DNA of 64,000 bases, from contig NZ_BORW01000003.1 in NCBI RefSeq assembly GCF_018333375.1, forward strand, positions 124,001 through 188,000. Reading direction: 5' to 3'. The stretch is from Paenibacillus cookii (GTDB taxonomy: Bacteria > Bacillota > Bacilli > Paenibacillales > Paenibacillaceae). Of this stretch, positions 27,245 through 36,667 are shown one piece after another. Positions within the stretch are counted from its first letter, which is position 1. The number at the start of each line of letters is the position of its first letter. The position numbers and the translations under genes were made by a program. The notes under the pieces were generated by a model. That model was not told the DNA's origin, did no database searches, and worked only from the letters and a program-made list of their open reading frames with translations.

Positions 27245-28201
27245 TCAGGAACGAACCCGGCGCTGGTTTTCCCCATGCAGATGCACCACGTCGACAAAAG
27301 GCAAAATCCGGTCCATCAGCCGCTGTCCTTTGTACAATTCCTCTCCGTCCTTGCTTGTAAAGCTGAGATGCTTTTCCAGGCCCGCCAGATCGTAATTGGA
27401 CGTATAAAAGGTCGGCTTGCGGTTCATCCTGTAATTGAGGATCGCTCCGAGTACATGATCGCGTACCCACGGGCTCAAATTTTCCGCTCCGATGTCGTCG
27501 AAAATAAGCAGGTCGCAGTTTTTCATGACCTCCACCGTTTCTTTCAGCTTTTGGCTGTCCTGGAGCATCGATTTCAGGTCTTCCACGAAGTCGGGCATGT
27601 AGACGATGACGCCGGTGTAACCCGCGATCGCCAGCTCATGGAGCAGATAGCTCATCAGGAACGTTTTTCCCGTCCCGAAGGAGCCGAACAAATACAGTCC
27701 TTTCGGCGTGAGCCCCTGCTCCTTCACTTCGCGGATATAGCGGAAAACATGGCTGACCGCCGGCGCGCGCAGCCGGTCTTTCCCCATGATCTCCACTTCG
27801 TTGTACCCTTCCGCAAGCGCCCGTTCATCGACGTAAAAGCTGCGGATCCGCTTCCTGATTCTCTCTTCGTTTTGTCTCGCGATGTGCAGCGCGCACGGGG
27901 CTTTGCGCTCGACCAATTCCCGCCGCCCGTTTTGCTCGGCCATCTCCAGCTTGGAGTAGTGGCCTTCGAAATCGTTGGGGCATCTGTCGAGCCCCGGACA
28001 GTTTTGGCAGTTGCGCCGGTCGTTGACGTATTGGTACAGCCGCGGCAAATTGGCGCGCAGTCGGTCTTCGTCCATCTCCGGATGTTCGGCGCGCAGCTCC
28101 TTGACGATCGGATCGCGAAGCAGGTCCTCGAAAATCGCCTGCGATCTTTGCAAAAACGACGGTCCGTTCATTTGTTTTAACACTTGGCCTAATGATTCCA
28201 A
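27245..28201 (-). CDS. dnaI: Primosomal helicase loader DnaI
   Basis: A 318-residue AAA+ protein that loads replicative helicase DnaC at origins and restart sites. The N-terminal domain has the zinc cluster C65-x2-C68-x5-C74 with C103. The ATPase domain shows Walker A GSFGTGKT (173-180), Walker B LLIFDDIGAEN and a sensor in FYTSNYD. It follows dnaB with a 41-nt gap, the conserved dnaB-dnaI operon of Bacilli. Confidence 0.94.
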   Translation of the reverse strand: MESLGQVLKQMNGPSFLQRSQAIFEDLLRDPIVKELRAEHPEMDEDRLRANLPRLYQYVNDRRNCQNCPGLDRCPNDFEGHYSKLEMAEQNGRRELVERKAPCALHIARQNEERIRKRIRSFYVDERALAEGYNEVEIMGKDRLRAPAVSHVFRYIREVKEQGLTPKGLYLFGSFGTGKTFLMSYLLHELAIAGYTGVIVYMPDFVEDLKSMLQDSQKLKETVEVMKNCDLLIFDDIGAENLSPWVRDHVLGAILNYRMNRKPTFYTSNYDLAGLEKHLSFTSKDGEELYKGQRLMDRILPFVDVVHLHGENQRRVRS

Positions 28202-28242
28202 CTTGTATGCTCCTCCTTCCCGTCAAGTGATGCACGATGCCG

Positions 28243-29754
28243 TCACTTGTTTTTGCTCGCCTGCATTTCGGCGGCCATCCGCAGCATCTCTTCGAATTCT
28301 TCCTCGCTGACGGCGTTTGCGGCCCCGCTCTCCTGGGCAATCGGAATGTCAGGCTTTAACCTGGCCGCCTTGCTGCCGTATGTACGGGTCCTTCCGCCCC
28401 CGGAAGCGGCCGCCTGCTTGCCTTTCACCTTGGATTGGTCGCGGATGTATTGAACGGCTTTTTCGTACGTGTTCACCTGCTTCAGCAGCATGTTGGAAGC
28501 GATCGCTTCGACGAAATTGCGGTTGATGCGCTGCTCGTTGCCGCCCGAGGTCAATAAGGACATTAAATAATGGATCAGAACGTTGATGACTTCCCCGGGA
28601 AGCTTGTAGCTGTGGTCGATCTTTTCGAAAATATCAAAAAAGTTGTCCGGCACCGCCCCCGGAAAAAACGTCTTCAGCAGACGCGTGTACGGTTCATTGC
28701 GCAGCATCATGTTGTATTGGTGGATGTCGCATTTGGATTGGAACTGGACCGGAACGTCCACGTAATATTCCATTTCGACCGCATGTTCCATCGGCGTCGG
28801 CTCCGCCGGATCCTCGAGCTGCCTGAGCGCTACCACCTTCCCGGCATACACCTCGCGCTGCTCCTGGCGCCGTTTATCCTGACGGAATTGCAGGTTGGCC
28901 CTGCGCTCCAGCTCTTCAAGCGCGACGCTGCCGTCGGGAGCGAACGCCCCGTCTTCGTCCAGCAGCCGGCATAAATCCTGCACGCTCAGGTCGTATTTAT
29001 GCACGACGTAATTCAGGACCCCCATCTGCTCATGGTTGAAGCGGAGCTTTTCGACATGGGTCCGGTTGACCGAATCTTTCGGAAAACGGAGAATGATGTC
29101 GGCATAATTCAGCGCATTTTCGTCCTCGTGAACCCTAACCCCCGGCTGCCTTGCCGAAGACACCTCGGAAAGCGCCTGCTCCAGCTCGTAATCGATCACA
29201 TGCGTGTTCAGCTCGAAAATGTCGTAAAACGCGAGCGAGATGTTTTCCTTATGTCCTCCCCTCGGTCCCGACAGTTCCTCCGGTTCGCGCGCCCAAAGCT
29301 CCTCGCGGAGCGCCAGCACCGCAAACTTGCCGATTTTGTCCCGAAGCAGCAGCGTCAGGTGCTGGGTATTAAAAAATTCGGCCGGCGACAAAGGCTGCTG
29401 AAGCTCGTATTCGTAAACGTAATCCTCCTGCTCCGGCATATAGATGCGGCAGGTTTGAAGCAGCCCGACCGCTTCCAGAAGCGAGGCCTGCTCGATCAGG
29501 TACCGGCGGCCTTTTTCGCTGGGCTCGAGTCCCAGGGTCAAAAACAGGCGCCGCTGCTGTTCAAGCGGAGAATAACCCAATTTCTCTATAGGAATCTGCT
29601 GAAACAGCAGATGGTACAAACTGATGGCGAAGGCTCCGACCATGGGCTGATAAACCGAGCTGAGCATCCTGCTGTCCAGACTGCTTAAACAAAAATCACG
29701 ATAAACGCAAAACCTGTGATTTTCCGTAAAATGCAGCAGGCTCTTCATGTGCAT
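28243..29754 (-). CDS. dnaB: Replication initiation and membrane attachment protein DnaB
   Basis: A 503-residue Bacillus-type DnaB (helicase co-loader, not the E. coli helicase). The DnaB/DnaD-type domains are visible as an N-terminal winged-helix region (MLSSVYQPMVGAFAISLYH) and a DDBH2-like region near INVLIHYLMSLLTSGGNEQR ending in YIRDQSKVK. It binds DNA and acts with DnaD to recruit the helicase loader. GGGAGGAG, 7 nt upstream, supports ATG 29754. The nrdR gene found before dnaB in many Bacilli is absent here. Confidence 0.92.
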   Translation of the reverse strand: MHMKSLLHFTENHRFCVYRDFCLSSLDSRMLSSVYQPMVGAFAISLYHLLFQQIPIEKLGYSPLEQQRRLFLTLGLEPSEKGRRYLIEQASLLEAVGLLQTCRIYMPEQEDYVYEYELQQPLSPAEFFNTQHLTLLLRDKIGKFAVLALREELWAREPEELSGPRGGHKENISLAFYDIFELNTHVIDYELEQALSEVSSARQPGVRVHEDENALNYADIILRFPKDSVNRTHVEKLRFNHEQMGVLNYVVHKYDLSVQDLCRLLDEDGAFAPDGSVALEELERRANLQFRQDKRRQEQREVYAGKVVALRQLEDPAEPTPMEHAVEMEYYVDVPVQFQSKCDIHQYNMMLRNEPYTRLLKTFFPGAVPDNFFDIFEKIDHSYKLPGEVINVLIHYLMSLLTSGGNEQRINRNFVEAIASNMLLKQVNTYEKAVQYIRDQSKVKGKQAAASGGGRTRTYGSKAARLKPDIPIAQESGAANAVSEEEFEEMLRMAAEMQASKNK

Positions 29755-29833
29755 ATTTTGGCTCCTCCCATCGTAACGTAGACTTTCTCTATTCTATCAT
29801 AAAAGGAATCCCCGCTCCGATATATTTCGACGA

Positions 29834-31492
29834 TTATTTTATCCCCAAATGAATCCAGTCTGCCAAATCCCGGATGACGAATTCGGGAACGTTCGAGGCG
29901 AATCGATATTCGTCGCCCGTCGAAGGCCGGTCGTACAATGCGTACATATGGTTCAGCCCGGGATATAATTTGCAGCTGACGTCCGTCCGTGTCCCCAGCG
30001 CCTGCTTCCATACCTTCAAACTGGAGGGAGGAACCTGCACGTCATTGCCCCCCTGGAGAATGAAAAGGGGCACGTCCTGTCCGCGGGCGATCATCGGGCC
30101 GCTGTATTCCCGTATATCGAACCACCAATAAGCGTTAGGCAGCGGAAAATCGGCCGGCAAACGCGCCTTGGAATAACGGTCGTCGTGCAGCATGTCCACC
30201 GCCCGCCGCCACGTATGCAGGTTCGCTTGCTTGCGCTCCAGCTCCGCCCCGGTTTCGCCCGCTTCTCCCGCCCGCTTCAAAATGCCTTCGTATTGGGAAA
30301 GCATCAAATCCTCCAGCGCTCCCGAGGGAGCGGACAAAAGCATCCCGCCGGCGATGGAGCCGCCCCGGTCTTCTTCGATGATCGCAGGGAGGAGCATGCC
30401 GCCTTGGCTGTGACCCAGCACGAATATCCGGTCCGGATCGATCCGCTTGTCCTGCCGCAGCAGCCCGACCGCCGACAGAGCGTCTTCGACCGTTTCCTCC
30501 CGGACGGTAAAATGAGGCGTCAAGGAACGGTTGGGATATTCATATGTCCGTTTGGCATAACGCAGAACCGCAATTCCCTCGCGGGCGAGCCCGACGGCGA
30601 TGTCGCGGAACATTTTGCCGCCTCCCGACGATTCGTCCGCGTCGTTCGGGCCCGAACCGTGGACGAGGACGACGGCAGGCACCTTCTCCCCGGCCCCGGC
30701 AGGTAGCGTCAACGTTCCGGGAAGCGGGAGGCTTGCGGTCCCGACGATCACGTTTTCGGTTATGTATCGGCCATGAGCGTCATAGGAGGGGGGACGGTAC
30801 CGATCGGAAACGTTCGGAAGCAGCGCCAGATCGTCCAGCTTCCCGTCCCGGCCGAAGCGCAGTTCCATCCGGAAGCTTCGGCCGCGCGGCGTTTGGTAGG
30901 ACAAAACCGCGTTCCGGTGCACCCGGTTTTCGGTTGAGCCGGCTTGGATCAGCGTCCAGGAGCCGTAGCTTTCCTCCAGATGCCTTTTGTACCGCTCCAG
31001 GACATCGGCCGAAAACAGCTTCGCCAAACCGGGGCTCATCATGTCCCTGGCCTCGCCGTATTCCCCCAGCTGCAAAAGCCGCATCCAGTACATCCCCAGG
31101 CCGGCCGGATCGGCTTCCGACGCCCTCCACCGTCCGTCGCGAAAATTCATTTGGACGCCCAGCGCCTCATGAAAAGCGGACACGGGGACATACAGCCTGC
31201 CCATCCTGTTCAGGACAGCAAGCTTCGGAAGGTCCAGCGGAAGGCCGTCGATTTCGGACCGGGCGCTGCCCGGCGTGATGTTCCATTTCCGGTTTCCCAA
31301 CAACACCTTGGCCGCCTTTTCCTCCTTCACCCACAGCACGGTTCCTCCCAAGGCTTCGACCGCGTCGCGGACCGGTACGGCATCCGGTTCGGCCTCCCCC
31401 TTTTCCGGGATCCAAACGCACAACATGACAATCGCTGCAAACAGCGCAAGACAGGATTTTCCTTTCAACTTCCCTTCCCCTTCCCGGTTCAT
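29834..31492 (-). CDS. Secreted alpha/beta hydrolase with copper-amine-oxidase-like N-terminal domain
   Basis: About 552 residues. A signal peptide (SCLALFAAIVMLCVW) leads into a copper-amine-oxidase-N-like module (AVPVRDAVEALGGTVLW to LYVPVSAFHEALGV), common on Paenibacillus surface proteins. A DUF3887-like segment follows (LLQLGEYGEARDMMSPG), then an alpha/beta hydrolase with oxyanion HGSGPND, nucleophile elbow GHSQGG, acid GGNDVQVP and base GLNHMYA. The substrate is probably an ester; none is indicated. ATG 31492 is one start; a TTG at 31468 has a better-placed AAGGGG. Confidence 0.82.
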   Translation of the reverse strand: MNREGEGKLKGKSCLALFAAIVMLCVWIPEKGEAEPDAVPVRDAVEALGGTVLWVKEEKAAKVLLGNRKWNITPGSARSEIDGLPLDLPKLAVLNRMGRLYVPVSAFHEALGVQMNFRDGRWRASEADPAGLGMYWMRLLQLGEYGEARDMMSPGLAKLFSADVLERYKRHLEESYGSWTLIQAGSTENRVHRNAVLSYQTPRGRSFRMELRFGRDGKLDDLALLPNVSDRYRPPSYDAHGRYITENVIVGTASLPLPGTLTLPAGAGEKVPAVVLVHGSGPNDADESSGGGKMFRDIAVGLAREGIAVLRYAKRTYEYPNRSLTPHFTVREETVEDALSAVGLLRQDKRIDPDRIFVLGHSQGGMLLPAIIEEDRGGSIAGGMLLSAPSGALEDLMLSQYEGILKRAGEAGETGAELERKQANLHTWRRAVDMLHDDRYSKARLPADFPLPNAYWWFDIREYSGPMIARGQDVPLFILQGGNDVQVPPSSLKVWKQALGTRTDVSCKLYPGLNHMYALYDRPSTGDEYRFASNVPEFVIRDLADWIHLGIK

Positions 31493-31599
31493 GCATGGAG
31501 CTGACGACGAGCAAGTTTTGATCAGGGATGCGGAGCAAGCCAGCTCTAAATGAAGCAAAACAGCCCCCCTGCCGGAGAGCTGTCTGCCTTACGTTTGCT

Positions 31600-31896
31600 T
31601 TAAAACATTTTAAATCCGCTTTTGCGCAGCTTTTGGATCGATACGCCGCTGACGATCGCCCCTACGAGCCCCGCCACTCCCGTCAAATAATCGACGATGC
31701 GGAAGGAGCCCAGGTAATGGAGAAACGAAGTGTCTCCCCGGTCCCAAAGCGAATAAACGACGATCGGCAAAATCACGATAATAAACAAATAGGATGGAAA
31801 CCAAGTGGTCTTCATAAGCATATTTAAGATGAAGCCGATCCCGAACATCATCATAAAAAACAAAACCATCAGCACCAATACAGGGATAAACTGCAT
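31600..31896 (-). CDS. yuiB: YuiB-family membrane protein
   Basis: A 98-residue protein with three hydrophobic segments (LVLMVLFFMMMFGIGFIL, YLFIIVILPIVVYSL, LTGVAGLVGAIVSG) and a basic C-terminus. Length and position near yumB/yumC-type genes match B. subtilis YuiB. The function is unknown. GAAGAGGTG precedes the ATG, and a short GC-rich hairpin separates it from the hydrolase downstream. Confidence 0.75.
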   Translation of the reverse strand: MQFIPVLVLMVLFFMMMFGIGFILNMLMKTTWFPSYLFIIVILPIVVYSLWDRGDTSFLHYLGSFRIVDYLTGVAGLVGAIVSGVSIQKLRKSGFKMF

Positions 31897-32119
31897 GCTA
31901 ACCTGTTCACCTCTTCTTCTCTATGACCCGCTCGCGGTGCGCGGATATGGCTAACGAAAAAACGCTTCTTATTTTATGATAGTAAGTTTACTAGAAAATT
32001 TGTCACGAAGCAACGAACAATACGTGAATAGATTGTGACTTCATTTGCTCTTTCCGTTGCGGTTGGGATACAATGAGAAGAAGGTGTTAAAGCAACTAAA
32101 CTTGGGAGTGATCGATAAA

Positions 32120-32869
32120 ATGAACGAAGCAGCATCCACTTTAGAAGGCTGGTACGCTCTTCACGATTTTCGTTCCATCAACTGGACGGCCTGGAAGTCC
32201 GCGGACGACGAAGAACGCGCTATGGCGCTCGACGAGCTCCAGGAATTTTTCAAGGAATGGTCCGAGGTCGAATCCGCGAAACAAGGCAGCACGGCCGTTT
32301 ACGGCATCGTGGGACAAAAAGCGGACTTTGTCCTGATGCATCTGCGCGAAACGCTGGAAGAACTCAACGCGGTGGAAACCGCATTCAATAAAACGCTCTT
32401 CGCCCGCTTCACCACCAAAGCCTACTCTTACGTAAGCGTGGTCGAGCTGAGCAACTATCTGGCAGGGGAAGGCGGCGGCGATCCGATGGAAAATCCGCAT
32501 GTCGTCGCGCGTTTGAAGCCGATCCTTCCGAAAACGAAATATATCTGCTTCTACCCGATGAACAAAAAACGCGATCTAAGCGACAACTGGTATATGCTCG
32601 ACATGGAAGAACGCCGGAACATGATGCGCAGCCACGGGCTCATCGGCCGCTCCTATGCCGGCAAAGTGAAGCAAATCATTACCGGTTCGGTCGGCTTCGA
32701 CGATTGGGAATGGGGCGTTACGCTGTTCGCGGACGACGCGCTTCAATTCAAGAAGCTCGTGTATGAAATGCGTTTTGACGAGGTCAGCGCGCGGTTCGGC
32801 GAATTCGGCAGCTTTTTTGTCGGTCCGCTGCTCACGCCCGAATCGTTTGATGACATGCTCAAAGTATAA
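32120..32869 (+). CDS. hemQ: Coproheme decarboxylase HemQ
   Basis: A 249-residue member of the chlorite-dismutase-like family, the terminal enzyme of the coproporphyrin-dependent haem pathway of Gram-positives. It uses peroxide to convert coprohaem to haem b. Landmarks are [14 protein letters not shown] at the start, [13 protein letters not shown] and [16 protein letters not shown] in the middle, and the [10 protein letters not shown] end. Length is normal. ATG 32120 has GGGAGTG upstream. It is monocistronic with its own terminator, close to respiratory genes and to ctaA elsewhere in the window. Confidence 0.93.
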   Translation: MNEAASTLEGWYALHDFRSINWTAWKSADDEERAMALDELQEFFKEWSEVESAKQGSTAVYGIVGQKADFVLMHLRETLEELNAVETAFNKTLFARFTTKAYSYVSVVELSNYLAGEGGGDPMENPHVVARLKPILPKTKYICFYPMNKKRDLSDNWYMLDMEERRNMMRSHGLIGRSYAGKVKQIITGSVGFDDWEWGVTLFADDALQFKKLVYEMRFDEVSARFGEFGSFFVGPLLTPESFDDMLKV

Positions 32870-32877
32870 ACAACGGC

Positions 32878-32916
32878 AAAAAGCTTGCTTCCTTTACTCG
32901 GAAGCAAGCTTTTTTA
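32878..32916. terminator. Bidirectional terminator after hemQ
   Basis: AAAAAGCTTGCTTCC pairs perfectly with GGAAGCAAGCTTTTTT across a 7-nt loop. Confidence 0.9.
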
Positions 32917-32932
32917 TTATGAAAAAAGAGCA

Positions 32933-33184
32933 TCATTCGGATTCGTGCCCGGCGTTTTTGAGGGATTCGAGAAATTCGGCGGTAGCCCGGTCGCGGTCGC
33001 GGCTTTTTTCCTTCAGCCTTTCGATGGCAGGCAAAATCAAAATATCGATTTCCTTCTGCACGGCGTATGCCAGGTCATAGCGGTTTTGGTCCTCCAAATA
33101 ACCTCCCACTTCCATCAGCGCGTTATACCGGTCCAGCTCCTCCCTCGTCAAAAGCGAGCGGACTTGAACACTGCAGTGTCGCAT
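32933..33184 (-). CDS. Hypothetical 83-residue protein cotranscribed with the NDH-2 gene
   Basis: I do not recognise a family. The protein is helical and charged, with a TREELDRYNALMEVGGYLED stretch and an ERLKEKSRDRDRATAEF tail, and no membrane segment or signal. Its start is two bases from the stop of the NDH-2 gene, so it is translationally coupled and likely acts with or on that enzyme. Coding quality is supported by the tight junction and the terminator just beyond its end. Confidence 0.6.
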   Translation of the reverse strand: MRHCSVQVRSLLTREELDRYNALMEVGGYLEDQNRYDLAYAVQKEIDILILPAIERLKEKSRDRDRATAEFLESLKNAGHESE

Positions 33185-33186
33185 CC

Positions 33187-34380
33187 TTACAAGAACCTTC
33201 CTTTCCTCAGCACGAGCGGAATGCCCCCGATGATGAACAAATAGCGCAAATCGACGAGCTTTTTCAGCTGCGCGGCTTTCCAGCCTTTGTAATGCTTGTC
33301 GCCCACGACCCCGATGCCTTCCCCTTTGCCCAGGGAAGCGACGGTGCCCTTGTTCTGGAACACGAATCTGCGCGGCTGCTGGTTGCGGATGGCCGCGACG
33401 ATGTTATGCGCGCAGCATACGCCCTGCTGCATGGCGATTTGCGCCGTCGGCGGATAAGGCCGCCCTTCCGGATTAAAGACGAGGGCATTGTCACCGATAA
33501 TATAGATGTTGTCATGGCCGGGGGCGTGAAGATATTCGTCGACCTTCACCCGGCCGCGGGCGGTTTCGAATCCCGCTGCTTCGATCATATGGTTGCCGCG
33601 GATGCCGCCGGTCCAAACGACGGTCGCGGCTTTGATTTCTTCGCCGGTAGCCAGCAGAACGCCGTCAGGCGTGCATTCCTGGATGGCAACGCCCAGTTTG
33701 AACGTCACGCCTTTTCTCTTCAGCACGTCCATCGCGTATTCGACGAGCTCAGGGGCAAATCCGGGCAGCGCGGTCGGCGAGGCTTCCACGTTATAGATGT
33801 TCACCTGGGCCGGATCGACGTCGTATTCTTTGCACAGCGCCGGAATCCGGTCCGCAAGCTCCGCCGCGAATTCGATCCCGCTGAAGCCCGCTCCGCCGAT
33901 GACGAAGTTCAGGCGATGCTGCGGATGCCTTTCGTTTTTGTAAAGCGCAAACTGGTATTCGATATGCTTGCGGATCAGGCGCACCGAGTTGATGCTGCGG
34001 ATCGTCATCGCATAATCGGCCAATCCCGGAATGCCGAAGGTCTCGGATTCGCCGCCCAGGGAAATGACCAAATAATCATAAGAAAGGGTTCCGTCCTCCA
34101 AAATGACCTTTTTTTCATGCGGGCGGATTTCCTGCACGGAAGACTTGACCAGGTCGATCTTAAATTCGTCGATCAGCTTCGAAATGGGAACCCGTGTATT
34201 TTCAACGCTGTCCGTGCCTGCGGCAGGCATATGCAAATGGGTCGTAATATAATGGTAATCGTGACGGTTCACGAGCGTGACGTCGGCTTCGTTATAATTC
34301 AATTCTTTCTGGAGCCGCTGTGCTGTCAGAATACCTGCGTATCCCGCGCCGAGGATTACGATCTTGGGAATGTTGCTCAT
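33187..34380 (-). CDS. yumB: Type II NADH:quinone oxidoreductase-like flavoprotein (YumB-like)
   Basis: A 397-residue two-Rossmann flavoprotein with FAD motif IVILGAGYAGILTAQ, NADH motif FVIGGAGFSGIEFAAEL and the FAD-closing IYIIGDNALV. The C-terminus (LKKLVDLRYLFIIGGIPLVL) is amphipathic, as in NDH-2 enzymes that sit on the membrane. It would oxidise NADH and reduce menaquinone without pumping protons. GGAAGGAGC fits ATG 34380, the second of two adjacent ATGs. The leader holds an unusual hairpin and a Rex-like site. Confidence 0.88.
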   Translation of the reverse strand: MSNIPKIVILGAGYAGILTAQRLQKELNYNEADVTLVNRHDYHYITTHLHMPAAGTDSVENTRVPISKLIDEFKIDLVKSSVQEIRPHEKKVILEDGTLSYDYLVISLGGESETFGIPGLADYAMTIRSINSVRLIRKHIEYQFALYKNERHPQHRLNFVIGGAGFSGIEFAAELADRIPALCKEYDVDPAQVNIYNVEASPTALPGFAPELVEYAMDVLKRKGVTFKLGVAIQECTPDGVLLATGEEIKAATVVWTGGIRGNHMIEAAGFETARGRVKVDEYLHAPGHDNIYIIGDNALVFNPEGRPYPPTAQIAMQQGVCCAHNIVAAIRNQQPRRFVFQNKGTVASLGKGEGIGVVGDKHYKGWKAAQLKKLVDLRYLFIIGGIPLVLRKGRFL

Positions 34381-34446
34381 CATCTTGCTCCTTCCAAATC
34401 CTTTGTTGTATGAATCAATTCCACATGGTTAAAAGCGCAATAATGA

Positions 34447-34489
34447 AACGATATATAGACGGTTCAACTGCTTCGATCTATATATCGTT
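34447..34489. repeat. 13-bp inverted repeat upstream of yumB
   Basis: AACGATATATAGA is repeated in inverse (TCTATATATCGTT) across a 17-nt spacer. No T tract follows on either strand, so it is not a standard terminator; an operator pair or an RNA hairpin in the yumB leader is possible. Confidence 0.6.
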
Positions 34490-34539
34490 CGGGATTAGAG
34501 CCGCTGTTAAGTTTATGAAATTGATTCTTATATCTATAT

Positions 34540-34555
34540 TTGTGATACATTACAA
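34540..34555. promoter_or_regulatory. Weak Rex-like site upstream of yumB
   Basis: TTGTGATACATTACAA is an imperfect inverted repeat near the Rex pattern TTGTGA-N-TCACAA, and another TTGTGAAATTATACAC begins about 10 nt further on. Rex controls ndh in Bacilli. The match is partial. Confidence 0.3.
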
Positions 34556-35065
34556 AACTTATTGTGAAATTATACACTTTTATTGTCGTGATGTATCGCG
34601 ATCCCGGTTATCGAATGGGATATGGATTCCGCCTGATTCTGACGGCTGCGGGAAACGTTAATCAGCGGTCAATTAGAAAAGCAGAAAAAGCAGGAAAAAA
34701 ATGTCCGAAATTCGACAAAAAGATGGTAATGCACAATTGAAATGATAGCTAGTTTCAGGCAAAAGATCAAGTCTTATTTGGGCCTGAAATCCGCGTCCGA
34801 AGCCGCTTTTTCCGGACGGGAACGAACGGCCTCCGCGAATCCTCCCATTCTCTGTTCGCCATGGCCAAGGCAGACGAATTCACTTTCCAGCGGCGGCCGG
34901 GATATATTATAATAAGAAAAGCGTCGATTGAAGCGCTTCGAAGCAGGCTGGCCGCTTGTCCAAGTTCGAATTGCGATTGGGGTTGCTGATCTCTTTGAAG
35001 ATGATTTCTTTTCGATATTCATAGATTATATCATTCGATAACAACGCGGAGGTGCAATATAAAAC

Positions 35066-36067
35066 ATGACATCACATACCGATGGTGTTGAAATATCCGA
35101 CCTGCTCATTATTGGAGGAGGTCCTACGGGAATGTTCGCTTCCTTTTATTGCGGGATGCGTCAGGCTTCGGTCACGCTGATCGAAAGCATGCCGCAGCTT
35201 GGCGGGCAGCTGACGGCGCTATATCCTGAAAAATACATCTACGACGTGGCCGGATTTCCGAAGGTAACGGCACAGGAACTGGTGGACAATTTATCCAAGC
35301 AAATGGAGTTGTTCCAAACGAACGTGCGCTTGGAGGAGAAGGTCACTTCCCTCGTCAAACGGGACGAGCGTCATTTCGTCGTGACGACGGATAAAGGGGA
35401 ATACCACGCCAAGGCGGTCATCATTACGGCCGGCGTCGGCGCATTCCAGCCGCGCCGGCTTGAAGTCGAAGGCGCGGAGAAATTCGAAAAAGCGAACCTC
35501 CATTATTTCGTGAACGATCTGCAGCAATTCAAGGGCAAAAAAGTGCTTCTGACCGGTGGCGGCGACTCGGCCGTTGACTGGGCCCTCATGCTGGAGCCGA
35601 TTGCCGAGGAAGTGACGCTCGTTCATCGCCGCGACAAATTCCGCGCCCATGAGCACAGCGTCGAGAATTTGATGAAATCCAAGGTGCGCGTCGTGACGCC
35701 GACGGAAATCACGGCGCTGCACGGCGAAGACGCCATTACGAAGGTCACGCTGACCCACGTCAAAACCAAGGAAACGCAAGAGATCGAAGTGGATGACGTG
35801 ATCGTCAATTTCGGGTTCGTGTCGACGCTCGGCCCGATCGCCGAATGGGGCATCCAGATCGAATCCAACTCGATCGTCGTCGATTCGAGAATGGAAACGA
35901 ACATTCCGGGCATTTTCGCTGCCGGCGACATTACGACCTACCCGGGCAAAATCAAGCTGATCGCCGTCGGTTTCGGCGAGGCGCCGACGGCCGTCAACAA
36001 TGCCAAGGTATACATCGATCCGGACGCCAAGCTGTCCCCTGGACACAGCAGCAACATGAAGCTGTAG
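35066..36067 (+). CDS. yumC: Ferredoxin/flavodoxin-NADP reductase, YumC type
   Basis: A 333-residue thioredoxin-reductase-like FNR lacking the CxxC of thioredoxin reductase. FAD motif [25 protein letters not shown] motif [15 protein letters not shown], late FAD motif [14 protein letters not shown]. The family passes electrons between NADPH and ferredoxin or flavodoxin; in Bacillus YumC is essential and may feed Fe-S and radical-SAM enzymes, which fits the neighbourhood. CGGAGGTG precedes the ATG. Confidence 0.93.
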   Translation: MTSHTDGVEISDLLIIGGGPTGMFASFYCGMRQASVTLIESMPQLGGQLTALYPEKYIYDVAGFPKVTAQELVDNLSKQMELFQTNVRLEEKVTSLVKRDERHFVVTTDKGEYHAKAVIITAGVGAFQPRRLEVEGAEKFEKANLHYFVNDLQQFKGKKVLLTGGGDSAVDWALMLEPIAEEVTLVHRRDKFRAHEHSVENLMKSKVRVVTPTEITALHGEDAITKVTLTHVKTKETQEIEVDDVIVNFGFVSTLGPIAEWGIQIESNSIVVDSRMETNIPGIFAAGDITTYPGKIKLIAVGFGEAPTAVNNAKVYIDPDAKLSPGHSSNMKL

Positions 36068-36093
36068 AAGCCTTTTTACCAAAATAGATATAC

Positions 36094-36158
36094 AAAAAAG
36101 GGTATCCTTACGTTTGGAACGCTTCAACTTCCAATCGGTAAGGGTACCCTCATTTTTT
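36094..36158. terminator. Terminator between yumC and sda
   Basis: AAAAAAGGGTATCCTTACG and a later CGGTAAGGGTACCCTC-T6 pair through a long imperfect stem that includes TTGGAA/TTCCAA. It is usable in both directions. Confidence 0.8.
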
Positions 36159-36276
36159 CCATGTCGTCTCTATGTATTTCGATAATAGAATGTACACCTC
36201 CACAACGCCGTCAAATGGTACAACTGTGCTGCATGTCAAAGGAAATAACGATGGATGTGCATGGGATTCCCGTCGC

Positions 36277-36420
36277 TTAGTGAACGATGCCCGGAGGATC
36301 AGCCTCAAGATTCCGTTTATGAATCTCAGCCAGGAGCAGCGTGATGAAGTCCCGGTCAAGCATCAATTCAACAGCTGCATGATAAGAATCAAGGAGCATT
36401 TCATCCGTCAAGATAGCCAT
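36277..36420 (-). CDS. sda: Sporulation checkpoint protein Sda
   Basis: A 47-residue protein, LTDEMLLDSYHAAVELML then DRDFITLLLAEIHKRNL. It matches the two-helix hairpin of B. subtilis Sda, including the RDFI...EI..R core. Sda binds the sporulation kinase KinA (and KinB) and stops the phosphorelay when replication is disturbed. GTGAAAGGA precedes ATG 36420. Upstream lies a cluster of DnaA-box-like sites, the arrangement through which DnaA activates sda in B. subtilis. Confidence 0.9.
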   Translation of the reverse strand: MAILTDEMLLDSYHAAVELMLDRDFITLLLAEIHKRNLEADPPGIVH

Positions 36421-36494
36421 TCCTTTCACATCCTTTCCTTTATTTTCCTCGAATCTATCATATCAAACATTCCACATCGGAACAAGCGTTCGCA

Positions 36495-36613
36495 ATATCC
36501 ACAGGTTATTGTGGAAATCCTGTGTATAATTTGTTAGCAAGTGTCGTAATACCAATAAAAATGCAGTGGATTTTGGGGATAACATTTATACACAGGAGGA
36601 TGAATTATCAACA
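36495..36613. promoter_or_regulatory. DnaA-box cluster upstream of sda
   Basis: Sites resembling TTATNCACA: ATATCCACA (36495), TGTGTATAA (36521, reverse of TTATACACA, exact), TGGGGATAA (36574, reverse), TTATACACA (36586, exact) and TTATCAACA (36605). Two are exact and three have one mismatch, within 119 nt and just upstream of sda. Spacing and mixed orientation are like the sda control region of B. subtilis. Confidence 0.75.
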
Positions 36614-36667
36614 ACCCTAAAAATATTTTTTCTGAATCTATGATCGGCGGTCTTCCGTTTCATAGGT

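Larger units (their letters stand above)
34381..35065. other. 685-nt AT-rich intergenic region between yumB and yumC genes
   Basis: No convincing gene. It contains a 13-bp inverted repeat (34447-34489), TTGTGA-type half sites (34540-34575) and an AT-rich promoter zone with ATTATAATAAG near 34910 that may serve yumC. Short open frames here have no ribosome sites and unusual composition. Confidence 0.55.

Noticed and set aside
36172..36537. A plus-strand open frame of 121 codons over sda
   Set aside because: Sda on the other strand has a ribosome site and family match; this frame also crosses the DnaA boxes.
36495..36613. DnaA boxes as a replication origin
   Set aside because: There is no dnaA or dnaN gene and no clear AT-rich unwinding array beside them; the sda context explains the boxes.
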